Position numbers and translations under genes: made by a program. DNA of 46,710 bases from a virus, in IMG/VR virus record IMGVR_UViG_3300035698_035363, positions 1-46,710 of that record. One strand, written 5' to 3'. Under the pieces are notes generated by a model. It was given only the letters and a program-made list of their open reading frames with translations, did not search any database and had not been told where the DNA came from. Shown piece by piece: positions 8,306-14,557 of this stretch (positions within the stretch are counted from its first letter, which is position 1; each line of letters begins with the position of its first letter).

Positions 8306-8428
8306 TCAAGGATAAATTAATAAATAAGTTCCTAATACAATCACAAACAATATTGTGAAAGCACTCAAAGCCCCAAACATAAAATAGAATCCTACCTCAA
8401 AACTATTTGTTATTTTTATTTCTTTCAT
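8306..8428 (-). CDS. Tiny single-span membrane protein
   Basis: A 40-aa protein: a short polar N-terminus followed by two hydrophobic stretches merging into a membrane segment (about residues 13-38, ending LLIYP). The ATG is at 8428 with a weak AAAAG upstream. It sits between two other small genes with no room for anything else. Probably a real membrane peptide; role unknown. Confidence 0.5.
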   Translation of the reverse strand: MKEIKITNSFEVGFYFMFGALSAFTILFVIVLGTYLLIYP

Positions 8429-8437
8429 ATCTTTTCT

Positions 8438-8605
8438 TTAAAAAAATAATTTAATTAATAATAGTAAAATTACAAATGGTAGAATCCAAATTGGTGAAGT
8501 AGCCACTAATACAATTAACAAGGTAAATAGTAATACTGGAATCACAACAGTGATAAACACTACTATCTCAAGTATCTTGTCAAATATATATAAAATTATT
8601 TTCAT
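8438..8605 (-). CDS. Small two-span membrane protein
   Basis: I chose the ATG at 8605 because a strong Shine-Dalgarno (AAAGGAGAG) lies five bases upstream; the frame stays open to 8632 but without a better start. The 55-aa product is nearly all hydrophobic, with two predicted membrane segments separated by a TSP turn and a charged N-terminus. Holin-like in size, but located far from the amidase, so a membrane-takeover or superinfection role is equally possible. Confidence 0.6.
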   Translation of the reverse strand: MKIILYIFDKILEIVVFITVVIPVLLFTLLIVLVATSPIWILPFVILLLLIKLFF

Positions 8606-8819
8606 TTTTCTCTCCTTTGTTTTACTAACCAAGCATCAAATTTTCTTTCAAATATCCCAGAATCTATTTCATAATCGTAACAGGCGTCCAACATAGCTTG
8701 GTAATGAGCCTGTTCTCTTTTATATTGAGGGTTAAAAAACTTACCCTCTAAAAACTTCTCTGTAAGTTTCTATACCCTGCTGAATTTTTAATAACATATT
8801 TTATTTGATACTTACTCAT
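8602..8819 (-). pseudogene. Frameshifted small gene (T5 homopolymer)
   Basis: Reading from the ATG at 8819 gives 23 codons and then a stop in ...AGTTTTTAG (T run at 8750-8754). The next frame is open from there to a TGA at 8602-8604 that overlaps the next gene's ATG. Adding one T to the run joins them into a continuous 72-aa protein (…NLQRSF-LEGKFFNPQYK…) ending KQRREK. The start overlaps the end of 8812-9033 and the end overlaps the next start, exactly as intact coupled genes do here. Sequencing error, recent decay, or slippage on the T run are the options. Confidence 0.6.
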
Positions 8820-9033
8820 TTTTTTCTAATTCTGTTATTTCTTTATCATAGTTAATAATATCTTCCTTAGCCTTTTTCTTTAAAGTTGGGTGTTCTAAAT
8901 AACACTCTGTACTTGCTCTCATTATTTTTAAATGTAAACTCTTAGGAAAATCTTTTCTATTTTCAGCCTGACTTATTATGGCACTTAATATTCCAAGTTC
9001 AAAAGGGTTTAGTTTTAGTATAATTTTATTCAT
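8812..9033 (-). CDS. Hypothetical protein
   Basis: A 73-aa protein, helical with a charged C-terminus (ITELEKNE). The N-terminal MNKIILKLNPFELGILSAII resembles small phage proteins beside SSB genes, but I cannot name it. Its start lies 7 nt from the outer end of the 41-bp inverted repeat (9040-9133), so that hairpin would be in its 5' leader. Confidence 0.6.
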   Translation of the reverse strand: MNKIILKLNPFELGILSAIISQAENRKDFPKSLHLKIMRASTECYLEHPTLKKKAKEDIINYDKEITELEKNE

Positions 9034-9039
9034 ATATTC

Positions 9040-9133
9040 TTACCATTTTAATTGATTCCTGGGAGGGAATAGGGGAGTAGAGAACCACTCACCTACTCCC
9101 CTATTCCCTCCCAGGAATCAATTAAAATGGTAA
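9040..9133. repeat. Perfect 41-bp inverted repeat with 12-nt loop
   Basis: Arms 9040-9080 and 9093-9133 are exact reverse complements; the loop (9081-9092) is AGAACCACTCAC on the plus strand. The right arm includes the last four codons and stop of the SSB-like gene (KLPF-stop), so the left arm is a mirror copy of that gene end. The arms contain G/C-rich blocks (GGGAGGGAATAGGGG) unusual in this AT-rich genome. A transcript would form an extremely stable stem between the SSB-like gene and 8812-9033. There is no terminator T-run on either side. It could be a processing/terminator structure, a fold-back duplication, or an assembly or amplification artefact. Confidence 0.95.
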
Positions 9134-9784
9134 CTTCTCCTTAGTGTCATCAGTGTCAACTTCTTTAACCTCTGTGTCTTCCTCTGGTAAAGCCCCATCT
9201 AAGTCTACCTTTTCTTCTTCTGGGACAGTTTCCATATCGCTATAATTACCCAAAGTATTACTTCTTTTAGCTTGTGGACCTATTACCTCATTCAGATCAA
9301 TGTCTGCTTTTTTAATAGCCTCCCATTGTTCTTTGGTAATATTAGCTTTATTTGGCAGTGGGTTAGTTGGATAATAGTTACCTTGAAGCTCTGACCTGAC
9401 AATTTTCAAATCAAAACCAGTTGGGCTTCCCCAATCTAAGGATAATTCTTTTATCTTTCTAGGGATACCTACAGCAAAGGTGCTGAATACCTTAATTTTG
9501 TCATCATCTTCCCGATCTAGTACGATCCAACCAAACTTATGGCTTTTTTGAACCCTATTCTTTTTGGGAATATCATCACCACAATAAGAACAAGCTCCAT
9601 CGGCGGTGCAGGGAACAACTGTATTTTTACCTTCTTCACCAGTTATCCAATGACAAGGAGCGTGTGCCATATCACTAACAATTCTAATAGTAACTTGGTC
9701 GCCCTTCTTTTTTAAACTGAGAAAATCTGCATTACTAGAAATTTTTTCTAATACGTCATATCCCCCCATACCTACATCTGTCAT
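9122..9784 (-). CDS. Single-stranded DNA-binding protein, zinc-containing
   Basis: A 220-aa protein with features of phage SSBs: a central domain with a Cys cluster (APCHW, VPC, ACSYC) that could bind zinc as in T4 gp32, followed by a long acidic C-terminal tail ending KEKLPF, analogous to the DDDIPF tip of bacterial SSB that recruits partners. Conserved-looking FGWIVLDREDD and FSTFAVG stretches fit an OB-type strand pattern. It lies in the replication block next to the nuclease gene, 1 nt downstream of 9786-10025. The end of its gene is duplicated as an inverted copy (9040-9080). Confidence 0.75.
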   Translation of the reverse strand: MTDVGMGGYDVLEKISSNADFLSLKKKGDQVTIRIVSDMAHAPCHWITGEEGKNTVVPCTADGACSYCGDDIPKKNRVQKSHKFGWIVLDREDDDKIKVFSTFAVGIPRKIKELSLDWGSPTGFDLKIVRSELQGNYYPTNPLPNKANITKEQWEAIKKADIDLNEVIGPQAKRSNTLGNYSDMETVPEEEKVDLDGALPEEDTEVKEVDTDDTKEKLPF

Positions 9785-9785
9785 A

Positions 9786-10025
9786 TTATTGACCTTTCGT
9801 TTTATTATTTAATAATTTTCTATAAACCTGGTACTGTTGTGCCATTTCTGCCCTAACAATTTCTCTTGCTTCTTCTTGGGCTTTAACTAAAGCTTTCCTA
9901 TCAGTGGAGTCAATAGGGGGATCTAAAGTCATTTCTATTCCCGCTGATAAATCAGCAGTTTCATAATTTCCTAAGTTTATTTTTCTGCTAGGACAGATTG
10001 TTATTTTTGAGATTAAGTTTGGCAT
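9786..10025 (-). CDS. Hypothetical protein upstream of SSB
   Basis: A 79-aa protein: a beta-rich first half (ISKITICPSRKINLGNYETADLSAGIEM) and a helical second half (AQEEAREIVRAEMAQQYQV). The pattern, a short beta domain followed by a charged helix, is common in phage recombination operons. It ends 1 nt before the SSB-like gene and has its own promoter (10040-10067), so the two are probably co-transcribed. Confidence 0.65.
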   Translation of the reverse strand: MPNLISKITICPSRKINLGNYETADLSAGIEMTLDPPIDSTDRKALVKAQEEAREIVRAEMAQQYQVYRKLLNNKTKGQ

Positions 10026-10039
10026 ATATTTTATATCAT

Positions 10040-10067
10040 TTTATAATATTTTATCAGTATAAATCAA
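10040..10067 (-). promoter_or_regulatory. Promoter for the SSB operon
   Basis: Minus strand TTGATT (10062-10067), 16-nt spacer, TATAAA (10040-10045), 14 nt before the ATG at 10025. The spacer and surroundings contain repeated TATAAAAT. No Shine-Dalgarno follows. Same layout as the stronger candidates at 15.7, 16.5 and 31.8 kb. Confidence 0.5.
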
Positions 10068-10083
10068 TAGGAAAATTTACCTA

Positions 10084-10896
10084 TTACATAACTATTGTTC
10101 TTTCAACAATCTTCCCTGTGTCTGGATTTTTAACTTGAACAAAAGCTCTTTCTTTAGATACTTTCAGTTCTGTATTTTGATCTAATCCAGTTTCTAAAAA
10201 CGCTTTTATTTTATCCTCTGGAGCTGAACAAAGTGGTAAAAAATTATTATAATTTTTCATCCAGTCAGGACAAGTGCAGGGGGGTATCTTGGCAGTTTCC
10301 CAATAATTAATCATCTCAGCCATTTCATCTTTTATTTGTCTTTCTCTAGTAGGGGTGAGTAAAACTTCTGGTGAAAAAATAATCTGTTGAGAATACTTTA
10401 GGTCTTTATTAATATAAATTAATAATCCCTTTTTAATTTTTTCTGCTTCTAAATCAGCTTGATTTTTTAAAATAGCATAAGTTAAAAGTTGTGACCTATT
10501 TTGTGGGCTAATTTCTTGTTTTTTAATTTTATATGAATTACACGATTTAACATCAGCAATAATTCTTTCATCATTATCACCCTTTAAAATAGCATCTAGT
10601 CTACCCTTAAAATGCTCAGTTTCCACTGTTTCCTCCACACTTGCTAACCTATTATTAGCTTCTAGTGCTTCATAGGCAAATTCATGGATCAAGTCGCCCA
10701 ACTTAAATATCCAAGCCACATGATCTTCTAGCTGAGCTTTTATTCCATGCCTTTTCAACCAACGCATCCTTTTACAACCACCCATATCAGAGACATAGTA
10801 TTTCAATTTCTTTTTTATTTTGCTAGGGGAAGGTTCATACTCTCTACTCTTGATAATGTATTCTAAAATCTCGTCACCAATGGGATGATTCTTCAT
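10084..10896 (-). CDS. Cas4/RecB-like PD-(D/E)XK nuclease with Fe-S type cysteines
   Basis: A 270-aa protein. The nuclease core shows HFKGRLDAIL (acidic residue of motif II) and IADVKSC (the D-x-K motif), followed by QSRSQ-like SQLLTYAIL (motif QhxxY). One Cys near residue 40 (MGGCKRMRWL) and a C-terminal cluster (PCTCPDW...PLC) match the split 4-Cys iron-sulphur site of Cas4/AddB nucleases. Expected activity is single-strand DNA exonuclease or end processing for recombination. It precedes the SSB operon. Start at 10896 has AAGGAAT upstream. There are no Cas1/Cas2 or CRISPR repeats nearby, so it is a phage recombination nuclease rather than an adaptation protein. Confidence 0.82.
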   Translation of the reverse strand: MKNHPIGDEILEYIIKSREYEPSPSKIKKKLKYYVSDMGGCKRMRWLKRHGIKAQLEDHVAWIFKLGDLIHEFAYEALEANNRLASVEETVETEHFKGRLDAILKGDNDERIIADVKSCNSYKIKKQEISPQNRSQLLTYAILKNQADLEAEKIKKGLLIYINKDLKYSQQIIFSPEVLLTPTRERQIKDEMAEMINYWETAKIPPCTCPDWMKNYNNFLPLCSAPEDKIKAFLETGLDQNTELKVSKERAFVQVKNPDTGKIVERTIVM

Positions 10897-10946
10897 AGGA
10901 TTATTCCTTTTTAATTTATATTTTTATTGCCTAATATTAACACTTT

Positions 10947-11375
10947 TTATCTATCTTTCCCATCTTTCCAGAATTTGCTTTTCTTTAAATAATGTTGTCT
11001 TCTTTTTTTAGCCCAAGCACCCATTCTACTTAAATTACTTAATCTATCTGCAAATTTAATTAAAATTGCATCCCTAGTTTTCAATCTTGGAAAATATCTA
11101 CCATAGCTATCTTTTTCCCCTTCATGGGTAACTTCCATAACTAAGTTTGTTATCCCATTACCAAAAACTTCTCTTAATTCTATGGGAGCAACCCCACAAT
11201 CTTCAACTACATCATGTAAATATCCTGCACATAAAATATCTTGGTTATCAGTAACTTGATTAAGAATTGCTACTACTTGGCAAACATGAGATATAAAATA
11301 ATTTTTCTCACTATCATCAAAAGTGTTGCCATGTTTTTCTTTAGCAAATTGGTATGCTTTTTCTAATTTTGTCAT
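10947..11375 (-). CDS. HD-domain phosphohydrolase, MESH1/SpoT-like
   Basis: About 142 aa from the ATG at 11375. Metal-binding residues appear in the order of SpoT/MESH1 (p)ppGpp hydrolases: His30 (FISHVCQV), His54-Asp55 (YLHDVVED), and a late Asp in IKFADRLSNL. EVFGNGITNLVMEVTHEGE parallels the FG..V...V..VT segment of those enzymes. It has no synthetase, TGS or ACT domain, so it is a stand-alone small hydrolase. It would degrade (p)ppGpp (or related nucleotides) and could damp the host stringent response. An upstream GTG (11393) extends the frame, but the ATG overlaps the stop of a 22-aa reading frame (ATGA), indicating coupling. Confidence 0.78.
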   Translation of the reverse strand: MTKLEKAYQFAKEKHGNTFDDSEKNYFISHVCQVVAILNQVTDNQDILCAGYLHDVVEDCGVAPIELREVFGNGITNLVMEVTHEGEKDSYGRYFPRLKTRDAILIKFADRLSNLSRMGAWAKKRRQHYLKKSKFWKDGKDR

Positions 11376-11440
11376 TTGTTTTGTTTTTTGCACGCTTCAA
11401 TTGCCTCTCTTAGTAGTTTTCTAAATAGTTTTATGTTCAT
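11372..11440 (-). CDS. 22-codon leader peptide before the HD hydrolase
   Basis: A 22-aa reading frame (MNIKLFRKLLREAIEACKKQNK) whose TGA overlaps the ATG of the HD-domain gene. A perfect TATAAT (11447-11452) ends 6 nt upstream of its ATG, which would give a leaderless mRNA. It is an amphipathic, basic helix. It may be a genuine peptide or a translational entry point for the HD gene. Confidence 0.4.
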   Translation of the reverse strand: MNIKLFRKLLREAIEACKKQNK

Positions 11441-11447
11441 AGTCTTA

Positions 11448-11609
11448 TTATACTTCTTTTGTGGTTTTCTTTCTTTTAAGTCTCGCTACTTTTAAAGCTA
11501 ACTCTGCCCGCTTAGTAATTCTATCTTCTTTCTCTAGTACTTGGTTTGCAAACACTCCATACTTTCTTTGATACATCAGTGTTTTCTTTGTTATTTGTTT
11601 ACTTGACAT
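11448..11609 (-). CDS. Small basic protein
   Basis: A 53-aa Lys/Arg-rich helical protein (MSSKQITKK at the start, a KRAELALKVARLKRKK segment near the end). An AGGA lies 14 nt upstream, a poor distance. It lies between the structured element at 11.7 kb and the HD-domain gene. It may bind nucleic acid. Its last bases overlap the TATAAT hexamer for the next gene. Confidence 0.45.
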   Translation of the reverse strand: MSSKQITKKTLMYQRKYGVFANQVLEKEDRITKRAELALKVARLKRKKTTKEV

Positions 11610-11661
11610 TGTTTATATAAACATTCCTAGATTAGCTGGTAAAACTTGTTCTTTACTATCT

Positions 11662-11905
11662 TATTAAAAGACTAATAAAGACAGCGGTAATGCACCTCCA
11701 ATCGACTCTGCCTCCAGTCCAGTTTGCTTTTTACGCACTATATCAATGTTAATGATCTAAACGATCGTACTCATTCCTGAGTTAGGCTAGAGATCCTGCT
11801 CTAGCACATCTTTATTTCCCATTCGTAACGTCAATGAGACCTTTCGGCTTAGTTCACGCCTGCTTAAAAGCTGGTATTAAAAGACTGTTATCTTCTAATA
11901 TCAAA
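11662..11905 (-). ncRNA. Structured intergenic element A
   Basis: About 240 nt with no reading frame and visibly higher G+C than its surroundings. On the minus strand it contains perfect hairpins GCTAGAG-CAGGAT-CTCTAGC and ACTCA-GGAA-TGAGT, plus GACT...AGTC. It shares two boxes with element B: TTAAAAGCTG (11864-11873) and ATTCGTAA (11821-11828), plus-strand reading. The 12-mer TATTAAAAGACT occurs at both ends (11662-11673, 11875-11886). It does not look like a canonical tRNA, riboswitch or group I intron to me. A non-coding RNA or a small mobile hairpin element are possibilities. Confidence 0.45.
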
Positions 11906-12124
11906 TTATAAGCGGTCATTTAACCCGTTAATAGCCCTTATACATTCATTCACTCGTAAAAGTAACGCTGTTGGTTGTTTTGGTTCTATAAGTTCTGGTA
12001 TTCCTGATTCTTCTCTTGTTAGTTTAGGAATAATAGTATCCCAGAGAATATTAAACTCCCATTTCTTTATGCGTCCTTCATTTAGCATATTAGATAGTAT
12101 TTGTTTTGCTTCTCTTGTTATCAT
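11906..12124 (-). CDS. Hypothetical protein
   Basis: A 72-aa helical protein (MITREAKQILSNMLNEGRI at the start, an ECIRAINGLNDRL end). It overlaps the previous gene by 4 nt (ATGA at 12121-12124), so it is translationally coupled. Not recognised. Structured element A follows immediately. Confidence 0.6.
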   Translation of the reverse strand: MITREAKQILSNMLNEGRIKKWEFNILWDTIIPKLTREESGIPELIEPKQPTALLLRVNECIRAINGLNDRL

Positions 12125-12465
12125 AAATCAGTTTCTTCTACTAAGTGTTGTTCTGCTAGGAGTTTTTGTAAATCTCTGGTTTGGGAAATCCAATTACTAA
12201 TAAAAACGCTTTCCCCATCATCTTCTTCTTCATCTCTTGTGTATGGTTTTAAGTCATCAAGAATAAACCCTAAAAGTTTATAGAGTTCATGTGCTTTAGT
12301 TTTTGAGTGAATTGTGATTGTTCTTGTATCAATATCGTTTGACATTCTTACTCCTTGTAATTCTTTTACTAGTGAACCAGCAACTTTAAACCCAACATCT
12401 CCAATATCTTCAACACAATCAGTATCTATCCAACTTCCATTTAATTTTGCTTGTAATCTTTTCAT
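12121..12465 (-). CDS. Hypothetical protein
   Basis: About 114 aa. I place the start at the ATG at 12465 because AGGGA lies 8 nt upstream; an in-frame ATG at 12510 would add 15 residues but falls inside a hairpin. The protein has alpha/beta character with an acidic patch (DEEEDDGES). Not recognised. Confidence 0.6.
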   Translation of the reverse strand: MKRLQAKLNGSWIDTDCVEDIGDVGFKVAGSLVKELQGVRMSNDIDTRTITIHSKTKAHELYKLLGFILDDLKPYTRDEEEDDGESVFISNWISQTRDLQKLLAEQHLVEETDL

Positions 12466-12478
12466 TAAAAAATCCCTA

Positions 12479-12531
12479 TATATGTTAAAAATACTCGACT
12501 TCTTTAACATGACAAAGTTTATATGTTAAAA
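12479..12531 (-). promoter_or_regulatory. Direct-repeat and hairpin leader before 12121-12465
   Basis: TATATGTTAAAA occurs at 12479-12490 and 12520-12531. Between them the plus-strand ATGTTAAA (12482-12489) and TTTAACAT (12503-12510) form an 8-bp perfect stem. The stem ends next to the AGGGA Shine-Dalgarno of the downstream gene. It may modulate translation or bind a regulator. Confidence 0.4.
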
Positions 12532-12722
12532 GCCTCATCTGTTTAGCGTTATTAAGTGCTAATGGTGGAGCATAAGTGACTAGCTTATGCCCTAAGAAGT
12601 TTTATTTAGTCGTGGAGACTTCTATTCTCCCCCATTAATCCTCAATCACTTGTTAAGCCAATCTTATAGACTGGTTGCTCAGACCGCCTATTCGTAAGTC
12701 CGAGCAATCAATTTAAAAGCTG
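12532..12722 (-). ncRNA. Structured intergenic element B
   Basis: About 190 nt without a reading frame. Minus-strand hairpins: TTGCTCGGAC pairs with GTCTGAGCAA (10 bp, one G-U), CCAGTC-TATAA-GATTGG, GGAGA-ATAGAAG-TCTCC, and GCATAAG-CTAGTCA-CTTATGC. A GACTA in CACGACTAAAT can pair with TAGTC in the last loop, a pseudoknot possibility. It shares TTAAAAGCTG (12713-12722) and ATTCGTAA (12690-12697, plus-strand reading) with element A. It lies between a 34-aa zinc-finger gene and gene 12121-12465. Probably a functional RNA; class unknown. Confidence 0.5.
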
Positions 12723-12827
12723 TTACTTTTTCTTTTCACAAGCACAACTTTTACCGACAACTTTCATAGCACCACACTTGGCACATTTTACTAAGTCCAT
12801 TACTTTACCATCTACGTTTGTTTTCAT
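12723..12827 (-). CDS. 34-aa Cys4 zinc-knuckle miniprotein
   Basis: A 34-aa protein with CAKC and CAC pairs about 11 residues apart, enough to hold one zinc ion, and a Lys-rich tail. Its ATG (12827) lies next to the stop of the 12829-13230 gene. Comparable short Cys4 peptides occur in phage early regions. Structured element B begins at its stop codon. Confidence 0.55.
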   Translation of the reverse strand: MKTNVDGKVMDLVKCAKCGAMKVVGKSCACEKKK

Positions 12828-12828
12828 A

Positions 12829-13230
12829 CTAAGACTGCTTGGTTTGTAATAAATTATTCTTTTTAAGATATAGCCACATTTTAGCTAAGCAATCAGTCAT
12901 AGATTTTCCCTTAAAGTGAGGTATTTTAGCTTCAATCTCTAATTCTAAAAACCAACTTCCACCTTTCGTACTCCTAATAAAGTGGAATCTTAATGCCCTA
13001 TTCCAGTCATTTATTGCCTCACCTAACTCACTTGCAGTGGGGGCTGAATATTCAAACTCTAACTTCCCACTCAACACTCCTAACTCTATTCCTTCTGGTG
13101 GAGTCTGATAAAGAGCTGGTTTTTTTGCTAGTGAGTATTTCCTCCAAACAAACAAACTCTCCTGTGGATATCCAGCAGACTCTAACTCTTTAGATAGTTT
13201 AAGTGAGGTGCAGATGTCTTGTAGTTTCAT
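12829..13230 (-). CDS. Hypothetical phage protein
   Basis: A 133-aa protein. It begins MKLQDICTSLKLSKELESAGYPQ and has WFLELEIEAKI and a C-terminal SMTDCLAKMWLYLKK helix, a pattern I associate with small uncharacterised phage proteins found near recombination genes. No catalytic motif. No Shine-Dalgarno is visible; its leader is element C. Confidence 0.65.
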   Translation of the reverse strand: MKLQDICTSLKLSKELESAGYPQESLFVWRKYSLAKKPALYQTPPEGIELGVLSGKLEFEYSAPTASELGEAINDWNRALRFHFIRSTKGGSWFLELEIEAKIPHFKGKSMTDCLAKMWLYLKKNNLLQTKQS

Positions 13231-13239
13231 AGTTTTAGT

Positions 13240-13580
13240 TAGTTGGGTTTAATAAATCTTATTAAGGAGTAGTTCTTGTGGCTCGGCTGTGGTGATAGCA
13301 GAGGTTCCCATTTATTTTCAGGTCTTTACATCCTGAAACACCGTTTGTTCACATTCGTCCTACCCCTTAGTAAGACTCAATTTTAAAATACTATTACCAA
13401 CCAATAAGTTAATCTGACTAGGTTGCTACCCTAAATGCGTAAGAGATTAAAGCCTGGTTAGGATACTCTGCGAAGAGTAAACGCTCCTTCTTAGACCGCA
13501 TAAAACAAATCTATTTGTACTTGATATTCAAATACTTTGTTACAGATTATCTACTGGCTGGTAGTAATATTTTATTAATG
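13240..13580 (-). ncRNA. Structured intergenic element C
   Basis: About 340 nt lacking a convincing gene on either strand. Minus-strand hairpins include TTTCAGG-ATGTAAAGA-CCTGAAA (7 bp perfect) and TACTCT-TCGC-AGAGTA (6 bp with a short loop), and TTAATAA-GAT-TTATTAA near the downstream gene. A weaker version of the A/B boxes is present (ATTCGT at about 13354 and TTTTAAAAT at about 13381, plus-strand reading). It probably belongs to the same kind of element as A and B, or is a long 5' leader of 12829-13230. Confidence 0.35.
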
Positions 13581-13590
13581 TGCTTAGTAT

Positions 13591-14064
13591 CTACTTATAA
13601 ATCCCATCTGCTAATTCTTGTAGTAAAAACTTCATGGCATAGCCCTCTGGACTACCAATACCCAATTTCTGAGATACATAATTCTCAAACCCTTTATTAA
13701 AAGAATTTGTTAGTTTGAAAGGGTACGATCTTAAATAAATTCCTCCAATATAATAATACTCATTATCCCTATAATCTAAGTGGTCTATATTTAAAGCATC
13801 TTGAAATTCTTTTGGTAAACCCCCACTACCAGTACCGGTCATTTTAGTTTCATCCCATTGACCATTAAGAGGAACAATCATTAATTCATATTGTGTAGCT
13901 AACTCTGGCCAACCTACCATTATTCTTTGAGGATATCCTGCCTTTAATCTAGCTATGGCTTTATCGTAAGTTACATTCCAAAACTCAACAGTTATTTCTT
14001 GGTGTAAAACATCCGATTCAATATGGTAAGTCTTGCTAGTATAAAACGGAGTAATATAATTCAT
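13591..14064 (-). CDS. Hypothetical protein
   Basis: A 157-aa alpha/beta protein. Features: a beta N-terminus, KAIARLKAGYPQRIMVGWPELATQ in the middle, and a Tyr-rich YRDNEYYYIGGIYLRSYPF segment. Not recognised. It has its own promoter-like sequence (14075-14101) and no clear Shine-Dalgarno. Confidence 0.65.
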   Translation of the reverse strand: MNYITPFYTSKTYHIESDVLHQEITVEFWNVTYDKAIARLKAGYPQRIMVGWPELATQYELMIVPLNGQWDETKMTGTGSGGLPKEFQDALNIDHLDYRDNEYYYIGGIYLRSYPFKLTNSFNKGFENYVSQKLGIGSPEGYAMKFLLQELADGIYK

Positions 14065-14074
14065 TATAATTAAA

Positions 14075-14101
14075 TTTATATTATTTTATATAAATATTCA
14101 A
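14075..14101 (-). promoter_or_regulatory. Promoter upstream of 13591-14064
   Basis: Minus strand TTGAAT (14096-14101), 15-nt A/T spacer containing TATAAAATAAT, then TATAAA (14075-14080), 10 nt before the ATG. The spacing is one base short of the other candidates, so confidence is moderate. Confidence 0.4.
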
Positions 14102-14104
14102 TCC

Positions 14105-14308
14105 CTATTTTCGACTTTTTAAGTACACCAAAAACTCTTTAAAAGTATTTGAAGTGTAAGCTTGAGCATTTCTAGTTAGGGTTCTTCTATCGTGCTCCAT
14201 GTGAGATATTAAACTAGGATGGCATTCAAGTATTCCTGCCAAATCAGCCCCCTCATAACCCTTAATTATTCTAGCTATTTTTAGTAACTGTCCTTTTGTA
14301 AATACCAT
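14105..14308 (-). CDS. Small XRE-like helix-turn-helix regulator
   Basis: A 67-aa protein built as one helix-turn-helix: GQLLKIARIIKGYEGADLAG, then ILECHPSLISHMEHDRRTL, matching the Cro/C1 helix 2-turn-helix 3 and the downstream E-x-x-R-R. It probably binds an operator as a dimer. It is a candidate transcription switch for the early genes. It lies 1 nt downstream of 14310-14549, with the 14075-14101 promoter immediately after it. Confidence 0.7.
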   Translation of the reverse strand: MVFTKGQLLKIARIIKGYEGADLAGILECHPSLISHMEHDRRTLTRNAQAYTSNTFKEFLVYLKSRK

Positions 14309-14309
14309 A

Positions 14310-14549
14310 TTATCCCCTTAAATTAGTTTGGTTTCTATCCTGAGATCGTTGGGCTATCTCTTTATACTCCTCCATACTATCAGTTTCAGGTAATACATTT
14401 CTTAAACAAACTTTACTAGCGGGTGAAACATAAGCATCTGATATAGCAGTTCCCGAAAAATCTCTAGACGTTAGAGGTTCTTTTGGGTGCATACTCTGTG
14501 CTACTTTAATATTTAATTCTTCTACTGGTATATTATATTGTCTTGGCAT
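14310..14549 (-). CDS. Hypothetical protein
   Basis: About 79 aa from the ATG at 14549, chosen over an upstream TTG because AAAGGA lies just before it. Polar, Ser/Thr/Glu-rich, no recognisable domain. It is followed directly by the HTH regulator. Confidence 0.55.
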   Translation of the reverse strand: MPRQYNIPVEELNIKVAQSMHPKEPLTSRDFSGTAISDAYVSPASKVCLRNVLPETDSMEEYKEIAQRSQDRNQTNLRG

Positions 14550-14557
14550 AAATCCTT

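Noticed and set aside
10084-10896. Cas4 as part of a CRISPR adaptation module
   Set aside because: No direct repeats with spacers and no Cas1 or Cas2 gene in the window; phage recombination nuclease is the better reading.
12532-12722. Group I intron in element B (GACTA pairing with TAGTC)
   Set aside because: Suggestive of the P7 pairing, but P3, P4 and P6 partners were not found and the neighbouring genes are complete, so nothing would be interrupted.
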